Positions 1 to 9,949 of a stretch of 41,145 nt of DNA are shown piece after piece; the first letter of the stretch is position 1, and every line of letters starts with the position of its first letter. The notes below the pieces were generated by a model, which made no database searches, was not told where the DNA came from, and saw only the letters and a program-made list of their open reading frames with translations. Where the stretch lies: NCBI GenBank assembly GCA_029298735.1, contig JANSLP010000289.1, positions 1 through 41,145 of the forward strand. The letters are read 5' to 3'. The DNA is from Ophiostoma sp. CBS 140.51. Lineage: Eukaryota; Ascomycota; Sordariomycetes; Ophiostomatales; Ophiostomataceae. A program made the translations under genes and the position numbers.

Positions 1-302
1 TTGTAGTCCTTTTTTTTCTTTTCTGAAAAAACAAAATCATACAAAAATGTGAATCTATTCTATTAAAAATAGAACAAAAAGACAGAGCCAAAAAAACACA
101 CACATTATTCACGATAAACTGAAAACAAGGATTTTGATATTAGACATTAACACTGTAGCCAGTGTTGTTTTCTTTTTAATTGTCATGAAAATGTACAATT
201 GGTAAAATACAATGCTTGGATATGCTTTCCTGAAAACAAATGCGCCGCTGTCCTAATGATATTATGGTGTTGATAAACACGACCTATTCCTGCCAAATCC
301 AT
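1..302. other. AT-rich left-edge intergenic region
   Basis: This stretch is clearly richer in A and T than the coding DNA beside it, with many A and T runs. It lies just downstream of the minus-strand gene ending at 303 and so probably holds its 3' UTR and polyadenylation signals. No coding region is supported. A 76-codon frame starting near 240 is antisense to the end of the neighbouring gene and looks spurious. Confidence 0.5.
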
Positions 303-3077
303 TTACATCCGGCAGGCACGCACTTCGGCGAGCTCGGCGTCCATATCCCACAAACCCAAGAAATCACCCAGGTTGTCCATGACATCCTGCACATCATCCA
401 CAACCGACGCGGCGTCGTCATCATCGCCGGCATGATTTTTGTCGTTGTGCTCATCGGCCGCCCGGTTTAGGGTGGCATTCTCCTTATTGTGGCCACCATC
501 TGTGCTGGGCGCCTTGTCGCCAGAATGCGATACAACCGACGACTGCCGTGACTGCCCTGATGATATCTGCTGCAGCTTGGACGTCTCGGCATCCGCTTCT
601 TGGAACCGAGACGCCATGGCGTCGACTGACGGACTGCTGTAAAGCTCGAGATCCAGGGCCGGGTCTTGTCTCTTTGATATGGTAATCGGCTGGACTTTTG
701 GCGTGTCGGTCTCGGCTGTAGGCTTTGTAGTGTTTGATGGAGAAACTGATGCAATGGCCTTTTGTTGACTCCTTGTCCGGCCAGCCATGGTTGCGAAATG
801 GCCCTTGAACCTATCGACCTCGGTCGGGAGCGACTCCATGAGCGCCTTGTCTTGCGGTGGCGGCGAAGCGGCACGTTGTGGTTGTCGTGACTCGTCTTCG
901 GTCTGGTCTGTAGTTGTTGTAATGTTGTCCGCATCGCCTTCGGGTGCAGCTGCCTCATCCTCTGGAAGAGAAAAGCGAACACGGTTACCAGACTTGGTGG
1001 CACTTGTATTCACTCCTGACCTCCGGCGCGGTTGGGAGAGGATCGACTTAGGCCCTCCCTTTGCGCTTCTCCGACGGGGCGGCGGTGTCGGTGTCGGCGA
1101 GCGGAATCTTCTAAAAGACTTGATTGACACCGTCATATCTGGCGTGGGCAGGCTGGACTGCTTGGTGTCTGGTGTGGAGGGTGCTGTTCCTGAGGAGTGG
1201 ACTATGGGGATGGGGAGAGAAGGCAAGAATGGCTCGGCGTCGTGGTCGAGACCTTGCTTCTCGATATGTGGCAAGGTGGGCGCGTCCTTTTCTGGAGAGC
1301 ATGGCGACGTAGGTAGGTTGGAATGGGAAGACGAGAAGGAGGCTGCTGCCGCTGTATTCACTTCCGCCCATGGGTTCTGGCTGAGAGACAGGCTGGCCCT
1401 GCCAGCGGGCTCTGGCTTGTTTGTCTCGATGTCTGCAAACGGAAGTTCCGGCTCGGGGGCGGTTGTAGCGATGAGGTTTTGTGTCTCTCTGGCCCAAGGA
1501 CTCTGGGCAGTGATGCTGGCTGGTTCATGGCTCTTCTCATCCTCAGTGATAGGCGCGGCGGCAGGGCTGTCGGTCAACATATCGTCAATCAGCATATTTG
1601 TCTGGGTCTTTGCCCATGGACTCTGATCCTGTGTTGCAAGTCGTGCGTCGGGCATCTCTGTGTCTTTGGTTTCATTTGGTAATACTGCCGCATCGTCTGT
1701 GACCCTTTCGGTGGTACATGTTGTCGAGGTCGTATCGGCAAAGTTGCTAACGTTTGGTTCGTCTGGTGCCTCTTCTGTTGGCTCAACAGGCTCAACGTTG
1801 GCTGGCTCCACGTTCTCAGCGTCGTCTGTCGGTTTGGATGTATCGACATCAGCCTCAGCGTCGCTGTTAGGTTGAGGTTCGCCCGGTATTGACTCGTCTG
1901 CTTCCTTTGACTCATCCTGCTTTTCTGACAGCAGCGTCGTATCGTCGCCGAAGGTTGCTGGGACGCCCTCCTCGATGTGTTCTGCCGTCTCAACTTCTGC
2001 GGGAGGAGCCGTCTCTTCGGGAGCGACAACTTCTGGTATTGACGACTCGACTTCCACATGGCTGCTCCGCAGAAGGTCAGACGGGATGGACATTGGTGGC
2101 TGGCTGTCCGAAATGTGTGATACAGACAGGCCAGCGCCAACCGAGCCCTGGTCTTTTACAGTGCTGTCCTCAATCACTTCATCGTCAGCAACGATAGCCT
2201 CTTGGGTCGGTTCGGGGATTGGTCGTGTAAGTGGCGTCTTGGGAGCATTGGCGTTTGCAGCTCTTGCGAAGCTGGCTGCCCTTGTGCTTCGAGAAGCGGA
2301 TGGCGAGGCTGCCGGCGCATCGTCGTAGCTGGGTCGTAACCGCTTTAGGTTCTTCCGCTTCAGCCAGTCGGTGCCGGCTGCGCGCTTCTTCAGTTCGGGG
2401 TCCTTCTCCGTGATGCTGGTGCTCGGTGTCGTCCCAAGGTCGTTGTTCGATACCGATCTAGTGATGAGTCTTGTTGCTATTGTCGCTGGTTGTTTCCTGT
2501 TGCCGACACCGGCATCAGATGATGTCGATGCTGCGATCAACGACGGCCGTTGCACCTTTGTGGAATGAGGGATGGGTCCCTTCTTTGCAGTCTTGCTGCC
2601 CCTCCCTCTCCAAGGGTTCTCCCACCCCGTCTCCGCGCCGAACGGCCCCTTTAACGATGCTGAGAGAAGCCGAGGTCGGCGGCCCTCGAGAAAGAGGCGA
2701 GCCTGCTCCTCGAGACGCCGCGATCGTGCGCCGGGGCTGTCGTAATACTCGTTGTCGGAGCCCGACAACAGGACCTCGTCCATGTCGTGTGCTGGCTCAC
2801 CGCACAGCCGCAGCTCGTCGTTGAAGATTGGGAGATATGGCATGTTGGATTTGTTCACTCGAGGCCGTCGGGCTACCGGCAACGGCTGCGGCTGCCGGCC
2901 AACGGTTGCTGCCACTTCGTCCATATCGTGCAGATGTGCTCGCTGTCGGATGGTGTTGCCGTTGTCATTTGTGCAGTCAATTCGCAGTCGCTTGGTCGTG
3001 AAAAGGCTCGATGCATGGCATTTAGCAATGGGTCCTCCTGTCTGGGGAAATTGTGAAATTGGTGAAGCTTGGGGCAT
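303..3077 (-). CDS. Large disordered, probably nuclear protein; fungal conserved family, function unknown
   Basis: A single 924-residue open frame. Near residues 83-150 it has a conserved-looking segment: a run of the type DEVLLSGSDNEYYDSPGAR, then an RRLEEQA helix and LSASLKGPFG...GWENPWRG. I recall this pattern from ascomycete proteins that databases often label 'protamine P1', a name with no functional meaning. The remainder is low-complexity: acidic Pro/Glu/Thr-rich stretches in the middle, basic Arg/Ser-rich patches near residues 690-740, and an acidic C-terminus. A Q-[S/N]-P-W-A motif occurs three times (QSPWAKTQ, QSPWARETQ, QNPWAEVN). NRVRFSLPE contains an RVxF-like element that could dock protein phosphatase 1. 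No catalytic domain is visible. The start at 3077 is simply the first ATG of the frame; the conserved part begins later, so the true start or a 5' intron is uncertain. A nuclear or chromatin role is inference from composition only. Confidence 0.8.
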   Translation of the reverse strand: MPQASPISQFPQTGGPIAKCHASSLFTTKRLRIDCTNDNGNTIRQRAHLHDMDEVAATVGRQPQPLPVARRPRVNKSNMPYLPIFNDELRLCGEPAHDMDEVLLSGSDNEYYDSPGARSRRLEEQARLFLEGRRPRLLSASLKGPFGAETGWENPWRGRGSKTAKKGPIPHSTKVQRPSLIAASTSSDAGVGNRKQPATIATRLITRSVSNNDLGTTPSTSITEKDPELKKRAAGTDWLKRKNLKRLRPSYDDAPAASPSASRSTRAASFARAANANAPKTPLTRPIPEPTQEAIVADDEVIEDSTVKDQGSVGAGLSVSHISDSQPPMSIPSDLLRSSHVEVESSIPEVVAPEETAPPAEVETAEHIEEGVPATFGDDTTLLSEKQDESKEADESIPGEPQPNSDAEADVDTSKPTDDAENVEPANVEPVEPTEEAPDEPNVSNFADTTSTTCTTERVTDDAAVLPNETKDTEMPDARLATQDQSPWAKTQTNMLIDDMLTDSPAAAPITEDEKSHEPASITAQSPWARETQNLIATTAPEPELPFADIETNKPEPAGRASLSLSQNPWAEVNTAAAASFSSSHSNLPTSPCSPEKDAPTLPHIEKQGLDHDAEPFLPSLPIPIVHSSGTAPSTPDTKQSSLPTPDMTVSIKSFRRFRSPTPTPPPRRRSAKGGPKSILSQPRRRSGVNTSATKSGNRVRFSLPEDEAAAPEGDADNITTTTDQTEDESRQPQRAASPPPQDKALMESLPTEVDRFKGHFATMAGRTRSQQKAIASVSPSNTTKPTAETDTPKVQPITISKRQDPALDLELYSSPSVDAMASRFQEADAETSKLQQISSGQSRQSSVVSHSGDKAPSTDGGHNKENATLNRAADEHNDKNHAGDDDDAASVVDDVQDVMDNLGDFLGLWDMDAELAEVRACRM

Positions 3078-3979
3078 TCCCTTGTGGGGCTGGTCGCACC
3101 TCCCTGTCGCGGCAGCAACGCGTCTTAGACGCGCCCTTTCCCAAAATCAATTAACGCGTGTCACGTGAATGCGGGAGGCTTTCCTCACACATATGACCTT
3201 GTTTTGTAGCAAAATGTGTCGGTTTTTTGAAGAAGAGTAACGTGAGAATGCAGAAAATGTGTCGATGAGATCCAATTGCTTTTTTTCACGTCGCTTTCTG
3301 GACGTCTGCTGTCGGTGAACGCTTCTTTGTCTTGTTTTAGTGATTGGTGCTGTTCGCGATGCTGTGGCTAACTGTGGATCACGTGTGGCGTCGTTTGTGT
3401 GCATAAAAAGCGGGACATACGTTGTCACAGCAACGAAAACATGTTGATCGATGGTCCCGATTGGGAAACAACGGTCTAGGGTGCCGCAAAGTACGAGACG
3501 CGCCCACAACTGCGTTTTTCTCGACCACGCTTGAATCCACCACGCCAAACCTCAACGACCAGCGACTACGACTGCTGTGCTAAACCCCACGGCTTCTAAC
3601 GCGCAATCGACATTTCGACAACATCACGGCACTTTATTTTACTTGGGTTTCCTCTCGACATCCCTTTTCTTACTAGGCATATCTTATCACGGCCTCGTTT
3701 GTTTTCTTTGAGGTCTGTGCAAAAACAAAAACGGCACCATCACGAAAACAACATAGCCGCCAACGCAGCGTCTCATCTTTTGCATCTTTTGCCATTTCCC
3801 ATTCCAGCGGCACGAGGTTTAACGTTCATCTTGTAACTGCCGCCCTCATGGCCTTGCGATAGGACGCGTCTATTTCCCAACCATCACGACATTCACGACA
3901 TCGAAAACGACCTCGACGAAAAACACATCGATATAACCCCTCGACCTCGACACTCTTACGCGACTCACACCCTTACATC
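3078..3979. promoter_or_regulatory. Divergent promoter between the disordered-protein gene and the Cdc11-type gene
   Basis: A 902-base head-to-head intergenic region. It carries two CACGTG E-box cores (within TCACGTGA at 3161-3168, and at 3380-3385), the class of site bound by fungal bHLH factors such as Cbf1. The last 200 bases before the ATG at 3980 are C/A-rich with repeated ACGACA/TCGACA-like words and pyrimidine stretches, typical of fungal leaders. The Cdc11-type start context is ACATCATGG. No coding region is supported here. Confidence 0.55.
3161..3168. promoter_or_regulatory. E-box palindrome TCACGTGA
   Basis: A perfect 8-base palindrome 84 bases upstream of the minus-strand start at 3077. 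Its core, CACGTG, is the recognition site of fungal bHLH factors (Cbf1/Pho4 type). A second CACGTG core is at 3380-3385 in the same divergent promoter. Binding is inferred from the motif alone. Confidence 0.4.
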
Positions 3980-6900
3980 ATGGCGAACGCCTGGCTCGAC
4001 TCCCTGTCCGAGGACTGGGTGTCCCAGGCCGGCTCCGAGCCCTCGCACTCGCCCACCCACACGACCAAATTCACAAACACAACCAAAACAAACAGCACAA
4101 CGCGCACCTCGCGGGGCAGCAGCGGCCGTCTCTTTGGCTCGGTGCGTAATAATGCCAGTGATCACTCGCCTGCCAACAGTAGCGGTGTTCTCAGCGAGCG
4201 GAGCGCCAATGATATCAACATCTTTGGCTCCAACCGGCGACCATCCCCTTCCAAACTTTCCAACGAATACAAGATCCAGGACGTCAAGGAGCTGCAATCA
4301 CGCGGGCGGCCAACGCACCAATCACAACGATCTGTGTCTGCCTCGTCTCTCGGCTCGGTCATCCACAACACCATCGACCACAAGCCCCACAGCGTCTCCC
4401 CCGGGAAGGGCGGCGACACGCCTGAATGGCGGCGACGACTTGTGCAAGGCGACTTGGCCTATGGCGAGCAGCGCGACCTTTTCACATCGGCCAAGACGGG
4501 CCTCGAGAACATGTTCAACCCGCCAGGGTCCACAACACCGGACGACGTCTCTGTTGTGGGTGAAGTCGCTGAAGAGGACGATGGCGGCTACGAGCCTCAC
4601 AACTACAACCAGCATCAATCACATCATGATGCACACGAGTTCAACGAGGAGGAAGATGAGCACGCCAACTTCCAGCAAGAGGAGCGGATAGCCCACGACA
4701 TGACGATGCCGTCTAGTCCACCGGTTCGTTCTGTGCAGTACGACTCCTCTGCAAATTATGACGAGTCTGCCGCGCCCCAGCTTCCAGAACAGCCACGCGG
4801 TCATTCTCTCGATCCTGTGGCAGAAGAGTCTGCAGCCTACGAGGAGGAGGAGCAGAGCGTGGAGCAGAATGAAGAGGACGAGGAAGAAGAAGAGGAGGGC
4901 AGCGTCCGGCGCCACTTCCAGGACACGCAAAACGACGACGAGGCAGAATCGATGCCGCCATCGGACGGCAGCCAAATACGCTATCCAGTCGCGGAGTCCC
5001 GGGTGGTCAGTGGCCAGAGCGTGCTCCGTAACGAGAGCTTCAGCGCCATCATGATCTCGCCAGAGAAGAACAAGGACGGCGCAGTCTTTGCACCAGTGGA
5101 GCTGCCTTCGGGTGAGCTCAAGAGGCGCCTGGAGAACCTCCGCTGGAACCAGATGGTGCTGGCAGATGATGTCGACCAGGACGCTGGCAAGCGGGTTGTC
5201 AGCATCGGTGGCAAGTCTCTGAATGTCGACAACACGGAGGAGTACGACAAAATGGGCGGCTTCATCAACTTCCGGCGAGGCGGTCGGTCGGCAGACGGCT
5301 CGTTCCGCGATCGTATGCTGAGCCCGCCCATTGGCAACGACACATCCGAGATGCTGCCCGAAGAGTCTCTCCAAGCCAGCACACCGAAGCAGTTTGCGTC
5401 TGTGCGTATCGAGATCAGCACTGTGAACAGCAACGGCAATAAGCCCACGCCCCAGATCCCGCGCGCGCCTAACCCCAGCCCCGAAAAGCGCGGCAGTCTT
5501 GGCCGTCAGCAACAGCAACAGCCAGGCGGTGGCAGCCCTCTCAAGCTCTTCGGCCCCTACGACACTTTCACCAACCAGACTCTGATGCGGCGCATCAGTC
5601 AGTTTGAGGACCAAATGTCAAACGGCTCACGCAACTCGGCCGACCGCTCAGCCAATCTTAGCATGGATGGCCCTGAGATGGCCAAGGCATTTGTTGCAAA
5701 CCTCCAAAAGTCTGAGTCCCGCCAGTCCTCTGCACAGTTTGGTTCTGGTGAGCTGGACGACTTCCAGTTTGGCGACGAAGATGCTTCTCGGCTGCCCCAG
5801 GAGCAGATTGTGGATGAAGACACACGTGCTAAGCATGAGATGAGTAAGCCGGACGTATCATATCTCGACGACGTGTTCTCGTCCATGCCGACCGACAGAA
5901 AGCAGGGCGAGCTGCACATCCAGCGCATGCGCCAAAGCCGCAACGCCATGTCTAGCAGACCAAGCACGGCAGAGAAGTGGGTTGAGCCTGTCGACCCAGC
6001 TGCTTCTGCAGGTAAGATTCCCGTTCTGGCCACACCACGTCGGATTGCTGAGATTGGCTCGGAGGGGAAGCGTCCCCGGACGTCGCCATCAAAGGACCCG
6101 ACGCCGAAGCGGAGACGGACGTTGCACAAGTCGGATGTTGCCTTTGGTGTTGAAGCAGCACAGGCATCCCAGATGCAGTTTGACTCTGTTCATGCCTCAC
6201 ACACGACGATGCAGTCCGTCATTGGACGCAAGCGCCGAGACGCACGCGACGGCAATGAGTTCCAGTACGCCGACGCGGAAACTCTGGCCAGCCGAGATAT
6301 TCTCCGGCCTCGTACGCCGACGCCGAGCCAGCGGTCCTCTGTCTTGCGCGAGCAGAATCCCAATCTGAGCCCCGATAACAACGCGTATGACCGTACCTAC
6401 GACCAGACCTACGACCGCACCTACGACCGCAGCCACAGCACTCGTCAGAACGAAAACGAAAATGACATCTACGGCGACGAGAACAATGCTCGCGGTTCAT
6501 CTGCAGCCTGGTCGGACAATTCTGTGAGCGGCCCGCATATGCCTGCCGAGGGGGCTTCCGTGGCCGATGGAGAGCGCAAGCCCTCGATTAGGACAGAGGA
6601 CTTTATGAACGAGGCCCACAAGATTATGGACATGCTGCGGAATCGTGGCGGTGCTGGCGCCCAGGGCGGCCTTGCTAGCGTCGAGGAGTCGGAGATGGAG
6701 ACGCCCGTGGCCGTCTCGCCCTCCGGGGAAGAGGAAGACGAAGTGTCGTTCCAGGAGTCGACCAAGGAGCCGTTCTCGCGGCCACCAAGTCGTGAGGGCA
6801 AGCCCGTACCACGTGCTGCACGGATGCAGGTGGACCCGGAGGTGGTGGCACAGCTCAAGAAATACGAAGAGCGCAGCGATTTGGACGGCATCGCGGCGAG

Positions 6901-9900
6901 TACCGCTCGCTCGATTAAGATTGCTCAGAACGCGATCCGGGAAGAGAAGGAGGTGGCACGAGCTGTGAAGGACAGCCTTGCCTTCCGCAGCCGGACGCGT
7001 CTGGACGAGAGCGACGATATCAGCGACCCTCCCAACATTCGCATCTCCATGAGCCACAGACACGCGTCTGGCAGTGGTATTCACGACGAAAACCCATCCC
7101 AGAGTTCCCAGAAGTCGGCCTCGTCTGGCCACTCGACCGTCAGCTCGATCCCGACAGGCTCGTCGCGCGGCTCAGACACTAGAAAGACGATTGCCCCTCA
7201 GACCGTCTCCCACCTGATCCCAGACCAGGTCGGCAACATGATGCTCGACCGTGACCGCAACATCTGGATCAAGCGGCGGAACGGCAGCAGCGGCAGCGGC
7301 GGCAACGTGCAGAACACACATAACATGCAGAGCATGCAGAGCACCATCCCGAGCCTGAATGCTGCGCCGAGCATGCACAGCATCCTGCCGTCAGAGGGTA
7401 GCGAGGAGGATCCCTTTGCCGACATTCCCGATTTGAGCGTCGACGCGACAATGGAGATGCACAACCTGAAACCGGCCGTAGCCAGCCCGATGAAGTCCAC
7501 AGGGCCCGTTCTGTTTACGAAATCGAACTTGCCCATGCCCAGTGCGAGCGCCGCTGTTCCTAACAGGCCCAACCCGCCTCAGCTCAACCAGTCGCCTGTC
7601 CCGCCTAGTGAGACGGACAACGACACGGTCGTGGAACACGAAATCAGTATCGACGAGGGGCGCCTTGCACCGTCACTTTCAATGTCATCGTCGCCGTCGC
7701 GGTCAAAGCGACACCTCGCCATCAGCTTCTCGTCTCCAATAGCATCGATTATTCAGGACTTTGTGGTGGAGGACGACAGCGAGTCACGGATGGATCGCAG
7801 CCCCAACGAGTCGCTCCAGGATGCCGCCGCAGTGTCTGTTCGTCGTGGCCGGCGTACCGTCTCTGTTAAGTTTAAGAGCACGGCCACGGCCAACAGCGAC
7901 CACGGCAGCAACAACAGCGGCAGCCTTCGGTCGCGCAGCCGCAGTGCTTCCCGTGGTCCCGCTCGCAAGCTGTCGGTGGCTGGCCAAGCATTTGTGCCGC
8001 GCCCCGTGTCGCGCATCGATGAAGAGGATGACACCAACCACTCGCGCGGCAGTGCAACTTCACGCAACCGGGAGCTGAGCATTGTTGGCGAGCGCAGCGA
8101 GCTTGTACACGACTCTGCCGATGAAGACGAGGACGACCGTCAACACGGCGACGACTTCTCTGAGCTCATCTCACAACGCCAGGCCAGCGTCAGCGTGCTG
8201 GTGACGACGCCCGGCCCTGCCCCCCGTGCCGACGACGAGCAGATCATGGCGCAGTACGTGGGCATGCTGTCGCTGAGTCCCATGTCCGAGTTTACGATCC
8301 ACCAGGATCGGTCGTTGGCGCTGGAGGCCAGTTATGTGATGGGCGACCGGCATCTGGTGACGGGGGACAACTCTAAGGCCGTCATGGCGCAGAGCCTGCG
8401 CGACCTGGTGGCGGGCCTCACAGAAGTGGAGCCGTTTGAGCCGTACTGGGAGGACATGGAGGAGCTGGACGTGCACGGCAAGAAGCTGGAGAGCCTGCAC
8501 AAGCTGGACGAGTTCTGCCCGCAGCTGGTGACGCTTGATGCGGCCGGCAACGCGCTGCGCAACCTGTCGGGTGTGCCCCTTAGCGTGCGTCATTTAAGAG
8601 TGGTGGACAACCAGCTGTCGGAGCTCACGATGTGGACGAGCCTGGCCAACCTGCAGTACCTCGATATTTCTGGCAACGACATCAAGACGCTTTCGGGTCT
8701 CAAGAACCTGGTGCACCTGCGCGGCCTTAAGGCGGACAACTGCGGCCTCGAGAACCTGGATGGTCTCAAGTACCACGACGCTCTGCAGACCCTACGGGCA
8801 CGTGGCAACCAACTCAAGGCCATTGACTTTGACGGCACGCGGCTGCATAAGTTGGTGGAGCTGGACTTGGAGAACAACCAGATCGCATCGGCGTCGGGTC
8901 TCGATCAGCTCGTGTCGCTGGCCACACTCAACGTGCGGCGCAATGAGCTCGTCGAGTTCACGCCGGCCATTTACGGGAGTACTGGCCTACCGCATGTGCG
9001 CACGCTGAACGTGAGCGACAACCAGCTGGCGGCACTGGACGTGCGCGGACTGCCCTCGCTGCGAGTGCTCTTTGCCGACCGCAACCGTCTTGCGCGTGTC
9101 CGTGGCTTTTCCAAGACGCCGCGTCTCGACAGTGTGTCTCTTCGTGAGCAGCAACTCAACTCAAGCGAGGACGATAAGGAGACGCTCGACATCTCGTCCC
9201 TGTATCACGCGTACGAGATCCGCAAGCTGTACCTGTCGGGTAATCGGCTCGAAAGCTTCGACCCACCCGTCGACTTCTTGAACCTGCAGCTCCTCGAGCT
9301 GGCCAACTGCGGCCTGACGTCGCTGCCACTGCACTTAGGCCGTGCCATCCCCAACCTGCGCAAAGTCAACCTCAACTTTAACGCGCTCGCCGATCTGAGT
9401 CCTCTCAGTGGCATCTCGCGACTCAAAAAGGTGCTGGCGGCAGGCAACCGGCTGGCCAAGGCGTACGCCGTGATCCAGACCCTGGCGACGTTTGTGCACT
9501 TGACCGAGGTGGACCTGCGCGACAATCCGGTGACGCAGGGCTTCTACCCACATGTCACTGTGTCTACGACTGTGGCCAACAACAAGCAGACAGTTGCAGT
9601 TGACGCTGTAGCACCTCCTCCCGAGCCATTTACCCTCCCCTCGGCCGACATCGACCACGACAAGGCGTACTGCAGCCGACTGGACTTGGCGACGGGGATG
9701 CGTCGGCGGGTGTACAGCCAGGTACTGGGGGATGCGTGCACAACCCTGAAAGTGCTGGACGGTCTGGCGGTCGACCGCGGTCTGGCGGATGTGCGCGATG
9801 CCGTGTGGCAGGCACTGAATACCAAGGGGATTATCAGCAAGGAGACAAATACTGGAAGTGGAAAGAAGACGGCCAGTAAGACGGCCAAAGGCAGTGTGAA

Positions 9901-9949
9901 GGAGGTCAAGGACGGGAGTCGGTGGGGTGCGGAAGACAGTTTTGCATAA
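3980..9949 (+). CDS. cdc11: Septation initiation network scaffold, Cdc11/Nud1 family LRR protein
   Basis: An uninterrupted frame of 1989 residues. The N-terminus (WLDSLSEDWVSQ, residues 5-16) matches my memory of filamentous-fungal Cdc11/SnaD proteins. About 1450 residues of disordered, Ser/Asp/Glu-rich sequence follow, with an acidic run near residues 287-308 and a segment around residues 340-450 (ESFSAIMISPEKN, ELKRRLENLRWNQ, YDKMGGFINFRRGG) that looks conserved in the family. The C-terminal third, about residues 1490-1850, is a leucine-rich repeat array (for example LQYLDISGNDIKTLSGL, LVELDLENNQIASASGL, LRKVNLNFNALADLSPL) with an LRR cap. Known relatives anchor the SIN/MEN kinase cascade at the spindle pole body and are scaffolds rather than enzymes. 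It is much longer than S. pombe Cdc11 or yeast Nud1, mainly from disordered expansion. Short TYDR-type repeats lie near residues 803-818. A different LRR scaffold is possible but less likely given the N-terminal motif. Confidence 0.87.
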   Translation: MANAWLDSLSEDWVSQAGSEPSHSPTHTTKFTNTTKTNSTTRTSRGSSGRLFGSVRNNASDHSPANSSGVLSERSANDINIFGSNRRPSPSKLSNEYKIQDVKELQSRGRPTHQSQRSVSASSLGSVIHNTIDHKPHSVSPGKGGDTPEWRRRLVQGDLAYGEQRDLFTSAKTGLENMFNPPGSTTPDDVSVVGEVAEEDDGGYEPHNYNQHQSHHDAHEFNEEEDEHANFQQEERIAHDMTMPSSPPVRSVQYDSSANYDESAAPQLPEQPRGHSLDPVAEESAAYEEEEQSVEQNEEDEEEEEEGSVRRHFQDTQNDDEAESMPPSDGSQIRYPVAESRVVSGQSVLRNESFSAIMISPEKNKDGAVFAPVELPSGELKRRLENLRWNQMVLADDVDQDAGKRVVSIGGKSLNVDNTEEYDKMGGFINFRRGGRSADGSFRDRMLSPPIGNDTSEMLPEESLQASTPKQFASVRIEISTVNSNGNKPTPQIPRAPNPSPEKRGSLGRQQQQQPGGGSPLKLFGPYDTFTNQTLMRRISQFEDQMSNGSRNSADRSANLSMDGPEMAKAFVANLQKSESRQSSAQFGSGELDDFQFGDEDASRLPQEQIVDEDTRAKHEMSKPDVSYLDDVFSSMPTDRKQGELHIQRMRQSRNAMSSRPSTAEKWVEPVDPAASAGKIPVLATPRRIAEIGSEGKRPRTSPSKDPTPKRRRTLHKSDVAFGVEAAQASQMQFDSVHASHTTMQSVIGRKRRDARDGNEFQYADAETLASRDILRPRTPTPSQRSSVLREQNPNLSPDNNAYDRTYDQTYDRTYDRSHSTRQNENENDIYGDENNARGSSAAWSDNSVSGPHMPAEGASVADGERKPSIRTEDFMNEAHKIMDMLRNRGGAGAQGGLASVEESEMETPVAVSPSGEEEDEVSFQESTKEPFSRPPSREGKPVPRAARMQVDPEVVAQLKKYEERSDLDGIAASTARSIKIAQNAIREEKEVARAVKDSLAFRSRTRLDESDDISDPPNIRISMSHRHASGSGIHDENPSQSSQKSASSGHSTVSSIPTGSSRGSDTRKTIAPQTVSHLIPDQVGNMMLDRDRNIWIKRRNGSSGSGGNVQNTHNMQSMQSTIPSLNAAPSMHSILPSEGSEEDPFADIPDLSVDATMEMHNLKPAVASPMKSTGPVLFTKSNLPMPSASAAVPNRPNPPQLNQSPVPPSETDNDTVVEHEISIDEGRLAPSLSMSSSPSRSKRHLAISFSSPIASIIQDFVVEDDSESRMDRSPNESLQDAAAVSVRRGRRTVSVKFKSTATANSDHGSNNSGSLRSRSRSASRGPARKLSVAGQAFVPRPVSRIDEEDDTNHSRGSATSRNRELSIVGERSELVHDSADEDEDDRQHGDDFSELISQRQASVSVLVTTPGPAPRADDEQIMAQYVGMLSLSPMSEFTIHQDRSLALEASYVMGDRHLVTGDNSKAVMAQSLRDLVAGLTEVEPFEPYWEDMEELDVHGKKLESLHKLDEFCPQLVTLDAAGNALRNLSGVPLSVRHLRVVDNQLSELTMWTSLANLQYLDISGNDIKTLSGLKNLVHLRGLKADNCGLENLDGLKYHDALQTLRARGNQLKAIDFDGTRLHKLVELDLENNQIASASGLDQLVSLATLNVRRNELVEFTPAIYGSTGLPHVRTLNVSDNQLAALDVRGLPSLRVLFADRNRLARVRGFSKTPRLDSVSLREQQLNSSEDDKETLDISSLYHAYEIRKLYLSGNRLESFDPPVDFLNLQLLELANCGLTSLPLHLGRAIPNLRKVNLNFNALADLSPLSGISRLKKVLAAGNRLAKAYAVIQTLATFVHLTEVDLRDNPVTQGFYPHVTVSTTVANNKQTVAVDAVAPPPEPFTLPSADIDHDKAYCSRLDLATGMRRRVYSQVLGDACTTLKVLDGLAVDRGLADVRDAVWQALNTKGIISKETNTGSGKKTASKTAKGSVKEVKDGSRWGAEDSFA
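6388..6435 (+). repeat. Tandem 12-base repeat coding TYDR/TYDQ
   Basis: Four near-identical 12-base units of the form ACCTACGACCGC lie in frame in the Cdc11-type gene and encode about four Tyr-Asp-Arg/Gln tetrapeptides in the disordered region. The unit length is a multiple of three, so copy-number change would keep the frame. Slight unit divergence suggests a minisatellite-like expansion. Confidence 0.7.

Noticed and set aside
787..1626. 279-codon plus-strand frame opposite the first gene
   Set aside because: Antisense shadow of the minus-strand disordered protein; composition mirrors the GC-rich complement and no domain is visible.
4619..5614. 331-codon minus-strand frame inside the Cdc11-type gene
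   Set aside because: Antisense to a clearly conserved coding region and has no recognisable motif.
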